From JBBRHQ01 sp963840235 (GTDB lineage Bacteria > Actinomycetota > Thermoleophilia > Solirubrobacterales > 70-9), in contig CAWIYC010000002.1 of assembly GCA_963840235.1 (NCBI GenBank), forward strand, positions 62,001 to 126,000: a stretch of 64,000 bases of DNA, written 5' to 3'. The position numbers and the translations under genes were made by a program. The notes beneath the pieces were generated by a model. It saw only the letters and a program-made list of their open reading frames with translations. It was not told the origin of the DNA and did no database searches. This document shows positions 1 through 7,739 of this stretch, one piece after another; the first letter of the stretch is position 1; every line of letters starts with the position of its first letter.

Positions 1-327
1 GGCGACTTCGACCATGTCTTCGGCGTCAACTTCATGCTCCCCAAGGGCTTCCGCCCCAAGGACATCACCGGCTGGCCGGACCGGCTGGGCGGGTTGTTCG
101 AGGCCAGCCGGCAGATGCAGCAGGGCTACCACCTTGAGATCGCCCGCCGAGCGAAGGCGAAGCTTGGAGAGAAGCTGACCGTGATCGACCCGGTTGAGGA
201 CTCCGAGCTGCACGGGACGTCCTTCTATGACCTCTTCCTCGACCGGGGCCATTGGCCGCGTCTGATCCGCCAGGGCTACGACGCCGCCACCGCGGCGCTC
301 GACGAGCTCAGGGCCGACGAGGGTTAG
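1..327 (+). CDS. C-terminal part of a patatin-like phospholipase (partial)
   Basis: The reading frame is open from the first base, so the N-terminal part with any catalytic motif lies outside the window. About 108 C-terminal residues are visible. They resemble the tail of actinobacterial patatin-like (NTE-type) phospholipases: a helical region (FEASRQMQQGYHLEIARR), a strand of the type LTVIDP, and a final segment HWPRLIRQGYDAATAAL that fits the last helix of that family. Another patatin-like protein is encoded at 2586-3665. The stop is followed after four bases by the end of a convergent hydrolase gene. With no catalytic residue in view, the assignment is moderate only. Confidence 0.45.
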   Translation, partial: GDFDHVFGVNFMLPKGFRPKDITGWPDRLGGLFEASRQMQQGYHLEIARRAKAKLGEKLTVIDPVEDSELHGTSFYDLFLDRGHWPRLIRQGYDAATAALDELRADEG

Positions 328-331
328 CCGC

Positions 332-1537
332 TCAGCCGAGCGGCGCCTCGGCGAAGAAGTCGCGGATCGCCCGGTGCGTGGCCTCGGGCGCCTCCATCTG
401 CGGCACGTGCCCGCAGTCGAGCTCGAGGTGGCGCGCCGAGGGAAGCGCCCGCTCGACGTGCTTACGGAACCCGATCGGGACGAGCTGGTCGTGCCGGCCC
501 CAGACGAACAGGCACGCCGGCTCCATGGCCGAAAGTCGCGTCCATAGTCCGTCCTCCCCGTGCGGCTCGTCGAGATAGATGTTGCGAGCCGCCTCGTAGA
601 AGGCGACCCGGCCGCGAGGGGTGAGGAAGGAGCGCAGGAACTCATCGACTCCGGCGGCCGACCAGCCGTCGTTGCCGCCCGGGACCAGATTGCGGACGAT
701 CGGCTCGGTGATCACGCGCGGCGCCGGTTGGATCAGGCCCAGCTTCGGCAGGGGCGCTGCCAGCAACCAGCGCCAGCGCCGGTCGCGCAGCCAGGCCAGG
801 GCCGGGCTCAGCAGGGCGATCCTCCCGGTGCGGTCGGCCTCTCGCAATCCGATCTCGATCGAGACGCGACCGCCCATGCTGTTTCCGATCAGGTGTGCCC
901 GCTCGATCTCCAGCCGGTCGAGGAGAGCGGTGACGGCACCGGCGAAGTAGGGGGCGTCGTATGCGGCGGAGATCGGCTTGTCGGACTCGCCGAAGCCGGG
1001 GAGGTCGATCGCGATCACGCGGTGGCTGTCGGCAAGCGCGGCGACGGTGGAGAGAAAGGACGCCTTGGTCGCGCCCAGGCCGTGGATGCAGACGACCGGG
1101 TCGCCCTCGCCGGCGGAGAGGGTCGAGATCGTGCCGACCCGGGTCTGGACCGATTCGAAGCGCAGACGGCGCTCGTCGGTGATGCCGCTGGTGGCGGCGA
1201 GGAAGCCGACGCCGAGGTGGAGGTTCTGGCGGACCCGCATGCGGCCGGCGCGGAAGGCGGCCATTCCCCCGCGGACATCGTCCGCGATCTCCTCCCAGGT
1301 CGCGGCGTCGGCGCTGAGCAGCGCGTCGGGCTGCGCGTTTCCGGCGGGCTCGAGCCTGATCTCGCCGCCCTCGATGAGGGCATCCCACTCGTCCCCGCCG
1401 TCGACGATCAGGCGGATCCGGGCGCTGCCTCCGGGCAGGTCGATCACGTCCGGGTCGAAGCGCTCGATCAGGGCCGAGAGGCCTGCCGGCAGTTGGCCCG
1501 ACCCGGAGGGCTGTCCGCTGGTCGCTGTGGCTGCCAC
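332..1537 (-). CDS. SCP2-like domain fused to an alpha/beta hydrolase
   Basis: This 401-residue protein has two parts. Residues about 20-120 look like an SCP2/sterol-carrier domain (ALIERFDPDVIDLPGGSARI, then WEEIADDVRGGMAAFRAGRM), which in this family binds lipids or acyl chains. Residues about 135-395 are an alpha/beta hydrolase with oxyanion motif HGLGA (152-156), nucleophile elbow GNSMGG (Ser220), a FVWGRHDQLVP segment with the likely catalytic Asp, and GHVPQMEAPE with the catalytic His. I infer a hydrolase of a lipid or acyl ester. There is no signal peptide, so it is probably cytosolic. The start is GTG. It lies downstream of, and may be cotranscribed with, the small gene at 1577-1804. 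Confidence 0.75.
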   Translation of the reverse strand: MAATATSGQPSGSGQLPAGLSALIERFDPDVIDLPGGSARIRLIVDGGDEWDALIEGGEIRLEPAGNAQPDALLSADAATWEEIADDVRGGMAAFRAGRMRVRQNLHLGVGFLAATSGITDERRLRFESVQTRVGTISTLSAGEGDPVVCIHGLGATKASFLSTVAALADSHRVIAIDLPGFGESDKPISAAYDAPYFAGAVTALLDRLEIERAHLIGNSMGGRVSIEIGLREADRTGRIALLSPALAWLRDRRWRWLLAAPLPKLGLIQPAPRVITEPIVRNLVPGGNDGWSAAGVDEFLRSFLTPRGRVAFYEAARNIYLDEPHGEDGLWTRLSAMEPACLFVWGRHDQLVPIGFRKHVERALPSARHLELDCGHVPQMEAPEATHRAIRDFFAEAPLG

Positions 1538-1576
1538 GTCGACGGCCGGGGTCGTCCTTACGAACGGCGCCCTCGG

Positions 1577-1804
1577 CTAGTCCCTCAGGGCCTCGTCAAG
1601 CTGCTTGCGGACGGCGTCACAGACGGCTTCGGCGTCCTGGTTGTAGCGCTCGGAGGAAAGGACCCCGAGGAGTACCTCGGCGTCGCTCCTGCTCAGCGTC
1701 AAGGTGATCGTCTGCTCGGTCATCTGTTCTGGGGCCTCCTGATCGGCGTCGATGACAATGGCGCGCTCCGTGCCGGAGCCTGTTTCAGTCTGACGGATCA
1801 ACAT
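1577..1804 (-). CDS. Small protein of unknown function
   Basis: A 75-residue acidic protein with no family I can name. The second half (TLTLSRSDAEVLLGVL...AEAVCDAVRKQLDEALRD) looks like a compact strand plus two amphipathic helices. An internal ATG at MTEQTI would give a 48-residue product that keeps this part, and the first 27 residues (rich in E, T, Q) may not be translated. It sits upstream of the SCP2/hydrolase gene on the same strand with a 39-bp gap, so cotranscription is likely. Confidence 0.5.
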   Translation of the reverse strand: MLIRQTETGSGTERAIVIDADQEAPEQMTEQTITLTLSRSDAEVLLGVLSSERYNQDAEAVCDAVRKQLDEALRD

Positions 1805-2187
1805 GCGGACTCACGAGCGCAGGTGCGTGATCCGCGCCGGGGAGCGCTGCTTGCGGTCCCGCAGGCCGGGCATGGAGGGACGCGTGGCGGCATGGGCCAC
1901 ATATCGCAGGACCGCCGCGAAATGGCGCTCAATCGGCGGCAGCGCGGGCCACGATGAAGAGGGCTTGTGACCGTCGTCTTGCGCCACGGGACCAACGCTA
2001 GCCACGGGGAGAGGTCACGGCATCCGGGTTTGACCACAGCAGCCGCGGGGAAACCCACACATCCCGTGCGTGGAAGGAGCGCCCGGCCGCAGCCCGGCAT
2101 CAGCCCCAGCCCGGCATCAGCGTTCCTCCTCAGGAGATGCTGGGGGTTTCCACGGATGCAGGGAACAACCGGAAGTGATTGGGTACA
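1805..2187. other. Gene-free stretch with possible structured leader RNA
   Basis: No convincing coding frame is seen between the small gene ending at 1804 and the DUF779 gene. The right half has an 8-bp inverted repeat, GGAAACCC at 2049-2056 and GGGTTTCC at 2144-2151, enclosing about 87 nt with a small inner hairpin TCCT-cctc-AGGA and a tandem repeat. This could fold into a leader RNA upstream of DUF779. I do not recognise a known riboswitch class in it. Confidence 0.3.
2091..2121. repeat. Short tandem repeat, 17-bp unit
   Basis: AGCCCGGCATCAGC occurs at 2091-2104 and again at 2108-2121, giving a 17-bp unit in 1.8 copies. It lies in the gene-free leader upstream of DUF779 and is probably a replication-slippage product. 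Confidence 0.7.
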
Positions 2188-2228
2188 GGGCGAGATGACT
2201 CCCAGGTATGGGGCGAGATGACTCCCAG
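2188..2228. repeat. 23-bp tandem duplication covering the DUF779 start codon
   Basis: GGGCGAGATGACTCCCAG occurs at 2188-2205 and 2211-2228. Each copy carries an ATG. The downstream ATG (2218) starts DUF779. The upstream ATG (2195) opens an eight-codon frame (MTPRYGAR) whose TGA overlaps the real start as ATGA. So the duplication has created a mini-ORF with a coupling-type overlap. Confidence 0.7.
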
Positions 2229-2559
2229 TGTGTTGGCCACCGCGGAGGCGCGCGAGATGATCGAGCGCCTGCAGGAGAAGCACGGACAGCTGGCCTTCTT
2301 CCAGTCCGGCGCCGGTGTCGAGGAGGGTGCGTTGAAGTGCGTCACCAGGGCGGAGCTTCTGCCCGAGGACAACGACGTCAAGCTGGGCACGGTGGAGGGA
2401 GCCCCGGTTTTCGCCGACAGTGAGCTCTGCAGGCGCGGTGGCAGGCCGAACCTACTGATCGACGTCGCCCCAGGATCCGCCGGCGGGTTCTCGCTCGAGC
2501 ATCTCGAGGACGTCCACTTCGTCAGTCGCTCGCCCGCAGCCGCCGAGAAGCGCGGCTGA
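2218..2559 (+). CDS. DUF779 family protein with degenerate cysteine motif
   Basis: A 113-residue protein that aligns by eye with DUF779, small proteins often encoded next to aldehyde dehydrogenases. Recognisable parts are SVLATAEAREMIERLQEKHG at the N-terminus, LAFFQSG, LLIDVAPGSAGGFSLE, and VHFVSRS near the end. The family usually has SGGCCDGSSPMC after the FxQSG element. Here that segment reads SGAGVEEGALKC, so the double cysteine is gone and one downstream Cys remains. Metal binding or redox chemistry expected of the family may therefore be lost. I chose ATG 2218 because the family similarity starts there. No aldehyde dehydrogenase is nearby. Confidence 0.65.
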   Translation: MTPSVLATAEAREMIERLQEKHGQLAFFQSGAGVEEGALKCVTRAELLPEDNDVKLGTVEGAPVFADSELCRRGGRPNLLIDVAPGSAGGFSLEHLEDVHFVSRSPAAAEKRG

Positions 2560-2585
2560 GAAGTGCGGCGGCGAACGGGGCGCCG

Positions 2586-3665
2586 GTGAGGATCGGCCTG
2601 GTGCTGGGGGCCGGAGGCGTCCAGGGCGGCGCCTGGCTGACCGGCGGCCTCGACGCGCTGGCGGAAGAGACGGGCTGGGACCCGGCCGGGGCCGACTGCA
2701 TCGTCGGCACCTCCGCCGGGTCGATGATCGCCGCCCTGCTGGCCTCGGGCGTGCCACCGTGGTTCATGGTCGCCCACTCCCGCGGGGAGACCTTCGACGG
2801 GGTCACCGACGCCGAGGGGCATCCGGCCGCGGACGCCGACCGCTCCGGCGGCGCCGTGTTTCGCATTCACCGCGGCTTTCCGGGGATCGGACCGGGGTCG
2901 TGGCCGCTTCTCTTCCGCACGCTCTCGCGCCCCAACCGCCACACCCCGGCCGCGGTGGTAAGCGCCTGGCTTCCCCGCGGACTGGTCTCGACCGAGCCGC
3001 TGCGTGAGCAGGTGCGGCGGGTCACACCTTCGGGGTGGAGCCCCCATCCCGGCCTGCGGGTAGTCGCCTGCGACTACCGGACCGGCAGACGGGTCGCGTT
3101 CGGCTTGCCCGCAGCACCGTCGGCGGAGCTCGCCGACGCTGTCGCCGCCTCGTGTGCGATCCCGGGCTTTTACCGTCCGGTTGAGATCGGCGGGCGCCAA
3201 TACGTGGACGGCGGCGTCTACTCGGCTTCGAACGCCGACGTTCTGCGGAACGAGGGCCTCGACCTGGTCATCTGCCTCAACCCGACCTCGTCGCTGCATC
3301 CGATCCGGGCGCTGGACCCGGGCGCCGCAACTCGGCTGATCCTCCATCGCGCATCGGGACGGCGGCTTGGGAGCGAGGCCAAGAAGCTGCGCGCGGCCGG
3401 CACAGAGGTCGTGCTCGTGCAGCCGCTGGGCGAGGACCTGAAGGCGATGGGGGTTAACCTGATGAGCACAAGCAACCGTAACCAGGTGATCGAGGTTGCG
3501 CGGCGCACCGTCGCTTCGCAGCTGAGAGGGCCGGAGAACCGCCAGCTGATCGCCGAGCTGCCTTCGGGCAGCCGGCCGGAGAGGGTGCGGCGCCCACCGG
3601 GGCCGCCCTCACAATGGCCCTCGCTCGATCTGATTTCGCCCGAACCGTTACCCGCAAGCCGATGA
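2586..3665 (+). CDS. Patatin-like phospholipase
   Basis: A 359-residue serine lipid hydrolase of the patatin/RssA type, predicted to cleave acyl esters with a Ser-Asp dyad. The glycine-rich oxyanion loop is GAGGVQGGAW (residues 8-17). The nucleophile elbow is G41-T-S43-A-G45, with Ser43 as nucleophile. The catalytic Asp sits in YVDGGVYSASNADVL around residue 205. After about residue 300 the chain becomes Pro/Arg-rich and probably disordered. No signal peptide is seen. The start is GTG, 26 bp after the DUF779 stop. Confidence 0.85.
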   Translation: MRIGLVLGAGGVQGGAWLTGGLDALAEETGWDPAGADCIVGTSAGSMIAALLASGVPPWFMVAHSRGETFDGVTDAEGHPAADADRSGGAVFRIHRGFPGIGPGSWPLLFRTLSRPNRHTPAAVVSAWLPRGLVSTEPLREQVRRVTPSGWSPHPGLRVVACDYRTGRRVAFGLPAAPSAELADAVAASCAIPGFYRPVEIGGRQYVDGGVYSASNADVLRNEGLDLVICLNPTSSLHPIRALDPGAATRLILHRASGRRLGSEAKKLRAAGTEVVLVQPLGEDLKAMGVNLMSTSNRNQVIEVARRTVASQLRGPENRQLIAELPSGSRPERVRRPPGPPSQWPSLDLISPEPLPASR

Positions 3666-3701
3666 CCCGCAGCCCAAAGACGACCCGAAGGAGAATGCTT
3701 T

Positions 3702-4056
3702 ATGCCAGCAGCCAAGAAGTCCACCACGACTAAGAAGCGCACCACCAGGAAGAAGGCGCCGGCCGAGCCGGCGGCGGCGAAGCGCCTGAACAAGTCCCTC
3801 GACGCAGCCCAGGAAGCCCTTGTTGCCCTGCGCAAGGACGTCGGCAAGGACGTCAGCACCGGCGCCAAGGAGCTCTACAGCAACGTGCAGAAGCTGGTCA
3901 AGGACGCCAACCGCGACAGCCGCAAGCTCGGCCGGGCCCTGCAGAAGGTCGGCACGGATGCCCGCAAGGCCGCCGCTCCGAAGAGGGGCACTCCAAGAAG
4001 GCACCGCCCGCCGCAAGCCGGCGGCGAAGAAGAAGGCCGCGGCCCGGAGCAAGTAG
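3702..4056 (+). CDS. Histone H1-like lysine-rich DNA-binding protein (apparent frameshift)
   Basis: The N-terminus (MPAAKKSTTTKKRTTRKKAP) and the repaired C-terminus (RRKPAAKKKAAARSK) are Lys/Ala/Pro tails typical of bacterial histone H1-like, nucleoid-binding proteins. Between them lies a helical, heptad-like core (RLNKSLDAAQEALVALRKDV ... LYSNVQKLVKDANRDSRKLG). A good ribosome site AAGGAG lies at 3689-3694. As written, the frame runs past the tail to 4253 and into the ApbE gene. The proper tail and a TAG at 4054-4056 appear if one base is removed, most simply a G in the GGGG run at 3985-3988. The span is 3n+1 long, consistent with that. Corrected length is about 117 residues. Confidence 0.65.
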
Positions 4057-4135
4057 CGCCCCGCGGAGCGTCAGCGGCCCCTAGGAGTGCGGTCCGTTTC
4101 GCGCTGGCCTCATCCAGGGGCCGGGAATCCCCTGC

Positions 4136-5113
4136 ATGGTTGAGCGATCGTTTCGGACAATGGGCACCGAGTGCCGCGTGCTCGTGGGGGCGCGCCTCGA
4201 TGGCAACCTCCCGGACCCCGAGGCGATGGCCGTCGAGATGGAGCGGGAGCTGATCGATTTCGGCCAGAGACTCTCCCGCTTTCGCAAGGAGAGCGATCTC
4301 TGCCGGATGAATTCGGACCGCCGGCAGAAAGTCCCGGCATCGGCGTTGTTGCGGGCCGCCGTTCGAGCCGGGATCTGGGCGGCTGAGCAAACCGGCGGAC
4401 TGGTCGACCCCACGCTCGTGCCCCAGCTGGAAGCGATCGGCTACGCGACTTCCCGCGATGGGATCAAGTCTGTGCCCTTGTCCGAGGCCCTTGCCACGGC
4501 ACCGGCTCGCCGCCCCGCCAAGCCGGACCCGCGAGGTGCGTGGAAGGCCATCCGTGTCCTCGACGACCTGGGCGCGGTAGAACGGCCTCCCGGGCTGATG
4601 CTCGACAGCGGCGGAACCGGAAAGGGGCTTGCGGCCGACCTTGTTGCCCGACGGCTTTCCAGTTACGCGCGCTTCGCGGTCGACTGCGGGGGGGACGTGC
4701 GGGTCGGAGGCAGGGACCCCTGGGGCGAACCGGTGGAGATCGAAATCCGCCATCCGCTCTCCGGCGAGGCCGCGGACAGGCTCAATCTCGCCAGGGGCGC
4801 GGTGGCGACCTCCGGCATCGACGCCCGTCTCTGGCGATTGCCCGACGCCCGCCACGCTCACCATCTGATCGACCCATCCACCGGAGAGCCGGCATGGACG
4901 GGCCTGGTCTGCGTGACCGCTCGCGCCCCCACCGCGCTCGAGGCAGACGCTCTCGCCAAGGCGGCGCTTCTGAGCGGCCCGGTCGGTGCGCGTGACTATC
5001 TGCTCCGACACGGCGGGCTGGTCGTCCGGGAGGACGGTGGCGCCGAGCGGATCGGGCCTCTTCACGCCCCGTCCTCAAAGGCCGCGGGAACCCACAATCC
5101 CGACGACGGGTAA
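4136..5113 (+). CDS. apbE: FAD:protein FMN transferase (ApbE family)
   Basis: A 325-residue ApbE-type flavin transferase. The family attaches FMN from FAD to Thr/Ser of target proteins using Mg2+. Visible family features: RTMGTECRV at the N-terminus, SRFRKESDLCRMN, GGLVDPTLVPQLEAIGY, LDSGGTGKGLAADL (substrate-binding loop), FAVDCGGDVRVGG, HHLIDPSTGEPAWTG, and ALEADALAKAALL near the end. There is no signal peptide or lipobox, so it is probably cytosolic. It opens the redox cluster that continues to 8343. I found no FMN-binding target domain among the neighbours. Confidence 0.88.
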   Translation: MVERSFRTMGTECRVLVGARLDGNLPDPEAMAVEMERELIDFGQRLSRFRKESDLCRMNSDRRQKVPASALLRAAVRAGIWAAEQTGGLVDPTLVPQLEAIGYATSRDGIKSVPLSEALATAPARRPAKPDPRGAWKAIRVLDDLGAVERPPGLMLDSGGTGKGLAADLVARRLSSYARFAVDCGGDVRVGGRDPWGEPVEIEIRHPLSGEAADRLNLARGAVATSGIDARLWRLPDARHAHHLIDPSTGEPAWTGLVCVTARAPTALEADALAKAALLSGPVGARDYLLRHGGLVVREDGGAERIGPLHAPSSKAAGTHNPDDG

Positions 5114-5151
5114 ATCCCGATGCGGTCCGCGCGCGCCGAACATACCGTCAG

Positions 5152-6402
5152 ATGCAGCAACATGATCGGTTGGGCCAAGAGCGAACTGCGGGGCCACAGG
5201 TGAATCACGGTGTCGTGATCGCCGGGGGCGGCCTCGCCGCGCAACGGTGCTGCGAGAACCTGCGCTCCCGCGGGTTCGAGGGCCGGATCAGGGTCATCTG
5301 CGAGGAGGAGCGAGCACCCTACGACCGGCCGCCTCTCTCGAAGGGGGTCCTCTCGGGTGAGCACGACCCCGAGACCCTCGGGTTCCGCCCGCTCGACTGG
5401 CATTCGGACCACGACGTCGAACTGATGCCCGGCGAGATTGCGGTGGCGCTCGACGCCGGGATCAGGACAGTGACTCTCGATTCGGGAGCGACGCTGCGTT
5501 ATGACTCGTTGGTGGTCGCCACCGGAAGCCGGCCGAGGGTCCTTCCCGGCACCGATCGGTTTGCCGGCACACACACGCTCCGCACCGTCGAGGATGCGGT
5601 GCGCCTGCGAGAGGCACTCCATCCCGGCGCGGCCCTGGTAGTCGTCGGGGCCGGGTTCATCGGTCTGGAGGTTGCGGCCACCGCCCGCCGGCTCGATCTC
5701 GAGGTGACGGTCCTCGAGGCCGCTCCCGCACCGCTGTCGCGAGTGCTCGGAGGCAAGCTTGCCGGCTGGTTCGTCGAGATGCATCGCGCCGAGGGGGTCG
5801 AGGTCCTTCTCTCGGCACACGTCGCGCGGCTGGGCGAGGGAGACGGCGGCCGGGGTTGGGTCCAGCTGACCGACGGACGCGTGCTCGAGTGCGACGCTCT
5901 CGTCGTCGGAATCGGGATCGAGCCGGCGACGGAGTGGCTCGAGGGGAGCGGACTCGACCCGGAGGGGGTGCCGACCGACGCCCTTGGTCGCACGGACGCT
6001 CCCGACGTCTTTGCGGCCGGCGACAGCGCCCGGCAGCTCAACCCCGTGACCGGGGCCTACGAACGCAGCGAGCACTGGGAAGCCGCGGCCCGGCAGGGTG
6101 CCCAGGTAGCGCGGACGATCCTCGGACTTGACCCCATGCCCGCTGCGCTGCCTTCGTTCTGGACCGACCAGTACGGGCTCCGCGTGCAACTCGTCGGCGA
6201 TGCGCGCGAGGCCGATGAGGTCCGGATAGACGGCAACCCTGAGGCACGGGATTTCAGTGCAATGATTCTCCGGGAAGGAGTGCCGATCGCGGGTCTGGCA
6301 GTCGGCCGTCCGAGGGCCATCCCGGGCCTACGCAAGCAAATCGAGGCCCAGAGGGCCGATCCCGAGAGGAGTGAGAATGAGATACCTGCCTCAAATCGAT
6401 GA
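5152..6402 (+). CDS. FAD-dependent ferredoxin reductase
   Basis: A 416-residue NAD(P)H:ferredoxin reductase of the rubredoxin/putidaredoxin-reductase type. The FAD Rossmann motif is VVIAGGGLAAQRC near residue 20, SLVVATGSRPR follows around residue 120, the NAD(P)H Rossmann motif is VVVGAGFIGLEVAATA around residue 165, and the second FAD motif is DVFAAGD around residue 285, followed by the reductase C-terminal domain. A GTG at 5200 is an alternative start; it removes 16 unconserved residues and begins right at the Rossmann fold. A TANNNT box at 5143-5148 lies only 3 nt before ATG 5152, which favours the later start if it is a promoter. The 3-prime end overlaps the ferredoxin gene, so the two probably work as a pair. 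Confidence 0.85.
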   Translation: MQQHDRLGQERTAGPQVNHGVVIAGGGLAAQRCCENLRSRGFEGRIRVICEEERAPYDRPPLSKGVLSGEHDPETLGFRPLDWHSDHDVELMPGEIAVALDAGIRTVTLDSGATLRYDSLVVATGSRPRVLPGTDRFAGTHTLRTVEDAVRLREALHPGAALVVVGAGFIGLEVAATARRLDLEVTVLEAAPAPLSRVLGGKLAGWFVEMHRAEGVEVLLSAHVARLGEGDGGRGWVQLTDGRVLECDALVVGIGIEPATEWLEGSGLDPEGVPTDALGRTDAPDVFAAGDSARQLNPVTGAYERSEHWEAAARQGAQVARTILGLDPMPAALPSFWTDQYGLRVQLVGDAREADEVRIDGNPEARDFSAMILREGVPIAGLAVGRPRAIPGLRKQIEAQRADPERSENEIPASNR

Positions 6403-6583
6403 GAACGCCTGTGCGGCGCACGGCGACTGCGTCGATATCGCACCTTCGGTGTTCGCGCTCAACGATGTCGCGCATGTGATCGGCGAGGGTTCGCCCGAGC
6501 TGATCATGGAGGCAGCAGAGGTCTGCCCGTCGGTCGCGATCATCGTCACCGACGAGGAGACGGGCGAGCAGGTATTTCCCTAA
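6377..6583 (+). CDS. Three-cysteine ferredoxin, probably [3Fe-4S]
   Basis: A 68-residue ferredoxin. Cys12, Cys18 and Cys50 form the pattern C-x2-H-x2-C ... C-P, with His15 where a fourth ligand would sit. This is the actinobacterial P450-associated type that carries a [3Fe-4S] cluster. Neighbouring motif residues IAPSVFAL and AEVCPSVAI are typical. I chose ATG 6377 over GTG 6371 because AGGAG (6367-6371) is spaced correctly for it. The start lies inside the end of the reductase gene, which indicates translational coupling and makes that reductase its likely electron donor. The final acceptor is not obvious; no P450 is in the window. Confidence 0.88.
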   Translation: MRYLPQIDENACAAHGDCVDIAPSVFALNDVAHVIGEGSPELIMEAAEVCPSVAIIVTDEETGEQVFP

Positions 6584-6590
6584 CCGCGCA

Positions 6591-7205
6591 ATGACCCCGA
6601 GCCCTCGCATCGTGAGCGTGCTTCGCTCCGGCCTTGCCGGGGGCGCGGTCCTCGTGGCGATCGCCCTGCTGGCCCCCGGCTGCGGGGCGGACACGCGCCG
6701 CGGCGAGGGCGAGACGAGCGGGACAGCAACTGGCGGGGCCACAACCCAGGGCCAGCAGGGAGGAGGTCCCACCGTCACCACCACCGGGAAGCCGCCCAGC
6801 TCGTCCGTCACCGATCCGGCGCGGAGGGCCTATATCGCCAAGGTCGACAGGATCTGCAGCCAGCTCGATCGGGAGCACAAGGGCGCCCGCGAGGAGGTCG
6901 GCAAGGCGGGGAACGAAAAGGAGGCGGCAACCGCATATGAGGGCACGATCGCACTCTGGGAAAGGCAGCTCTCGAAGATCAGAGCTGTCCCGGTGCCGCC
7001 CGGCGACCAAAGCAGCCTGCGCGCGAACCTCTTCGATGTCATCAGGCGACAGCTCTCGATCCGTCGCGAGATCCGCAACGCCCTCGTCGCGGTGGACGTG
7101 CCCAGACTGCGGCGATTGCGCAACGAGCTGGACAACCTGACGGTGGCGCTCACCGGCTTCGCCCGCGGGTACGGCTTCCGGGTTTGCGGGGAGGGTGGGG
7201 ACTGA
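6591..7205 (+). CDS. Putative lipoprotein of unknown function
   Basis: A 204-residue protein with a lipoprotein signal: basic start, hydrophobic stretch, then LLAPGC with the lipidation Cys near residue 28. A Ser/Thr/Gly-rich linker follows to about residue 75. The mature part has helices with two conserved-looking cysteines: VDRICSQLDREH and GFRVCG at the end. The lipoprotein at 34584 has a comparable layout (Cys near the start of the helical domain, a second Cys at its end: RACARSF ... MRQCAGLG). I infer an envelope protein of a family frequent in this genome. It starts 7 bp after the ferredoxin stop, within the redox operon. Confidence 0.6.
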   Translation: MTPSPRIVSVLRSGLAGGAVLVAIALLAPGCGADTRRGEGETSGTATGGATTQGQQGGGPTVTTTGKPPSSSVTDPARRAYIAKVDRICSQLDREHKGAREEVGKAGNEKEAATAYEGTIALWERQLSKIRAVPVPPGDQSSLRANLFDVIRRQLSIRREIRNALVAVDVPRLRRLRNELDNLTVALTGFARGYGFRVCGEGGD

Positions 7206-7209
7206 ACCG

Positions 7210-7512
7210 ATGACCGAGACTCCGGACGGGCAGCGTGAACGGACCCCGGACGGCGGCGATCCCGCCGGAAAGGGGCGAGCACCGCGCCCCATTCGGCGGC
7301 CGCTGCCGAGCCCGCTGGGTGTGATCACGGCGGCGCTGGGGCTGTTCTTTGTCATCCTCACCCTGCTCGCGATTCAGGTCCGCAACGGAAGGGACCCGGC
7401 GCTGGGACCGGGCCCCGTGGTCCCGGCGGTCTCCGGCCAGCCCCAGAGCAAGAGCGGGCAGGTGAAGCAGGCGACCACTATCGTCTCCCGGACCTCCCCC
7501 GTCGCGCCTTGA
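7210..7512 (+). CDS. Small single-pass membrane protein
   Basis: A 100-residue protein: polar, Pro/Arg-rich N-terminal 35 residues, one transmembrane helix (LGVITAALGLFFVILTLLAI), then a Pro/Gly/Ser-rich tail ending in TTIVSRTSPVAP, presumably outside. ATG 7210 lies 4 bp after the previous stop; a GTG at 7195 would add five residues and overlap the preceding gene. It shares an operon with the ferric-reductase-like protein, so it may be an accessory of a membrane redox complex. That is inference from position. Confidence 0.6.
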   Translation: MTETPDGQRERTPDGGDPAGKGRAPRPIRRPLPSPLGVITAALGLFFVILTLLAIQVRNGRDPALGPGPVVPAVSGQPQSKSGQVKQATTIVSRTSPVAP

Positions 7513-7739
7513 CCCCGGCAGCAGACACCCAAGCAACTGTCGCAGGCGGCCCCTCGCCGATTGCTTGGATATCGGCGATCCTGGTTCTGCTCGCTCTCGC
7601 CGGGCTCTCGGCCTACGCCCTCTTCAGCGGGCCGACCACGGTCCGGGTCACGGGTCCGGCTCAGGCCACACCCCAGCGGACGGCGCCCGCCGGTGCCGGC
7701 GAAGAGGGTGGATCCAGGGAAGGCGAGCGCGGTGACTGA
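7509..7739 (+). CDS. Small single-pass membrane protein
   Basis: A 76-residue protein with one transmembrane helix (IAWISAILVLLALAGLSAYA) and a low-complexity acidic Gly/Glu-rich tail. The start is TTG, overlapping the previous stop by 4 bp. The stop in turn overlaps the GTG of the next gene, so it is sandwiched in a tight operon. No family is recognised. Confidence 0.5.
   Translation: MTPAADTQATVAGGPSPIAWISAILVLLALAGLSAYALFSGPTTVRVTGPAQATPQRTAPAGAGEEGGSREGERGD

Noticed and set aside
560..1957. Long plus-strand frame of 465 codons opposite the hydrolase gene
   Set aside because: Antisense shadow of the SCP2/hydrolase gene; composition is Arg/Gly/Ala-rich without any motif.
4054..4253. Extension of the histone-like protein to 183 residues
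   Set aside because: The extra part is not lysine-rich, overlaps apbE in another frame, and the genuine tail is visible one frame over.
5470..5510. SGAT sequence in the ferredoxin reductase as a possible ApbE flavinylation site
   Set aside because: It lies in the ordinary strand before the conserved ATG motif of this reductase family (LDSGATLRYDS), so the match is probably chance.
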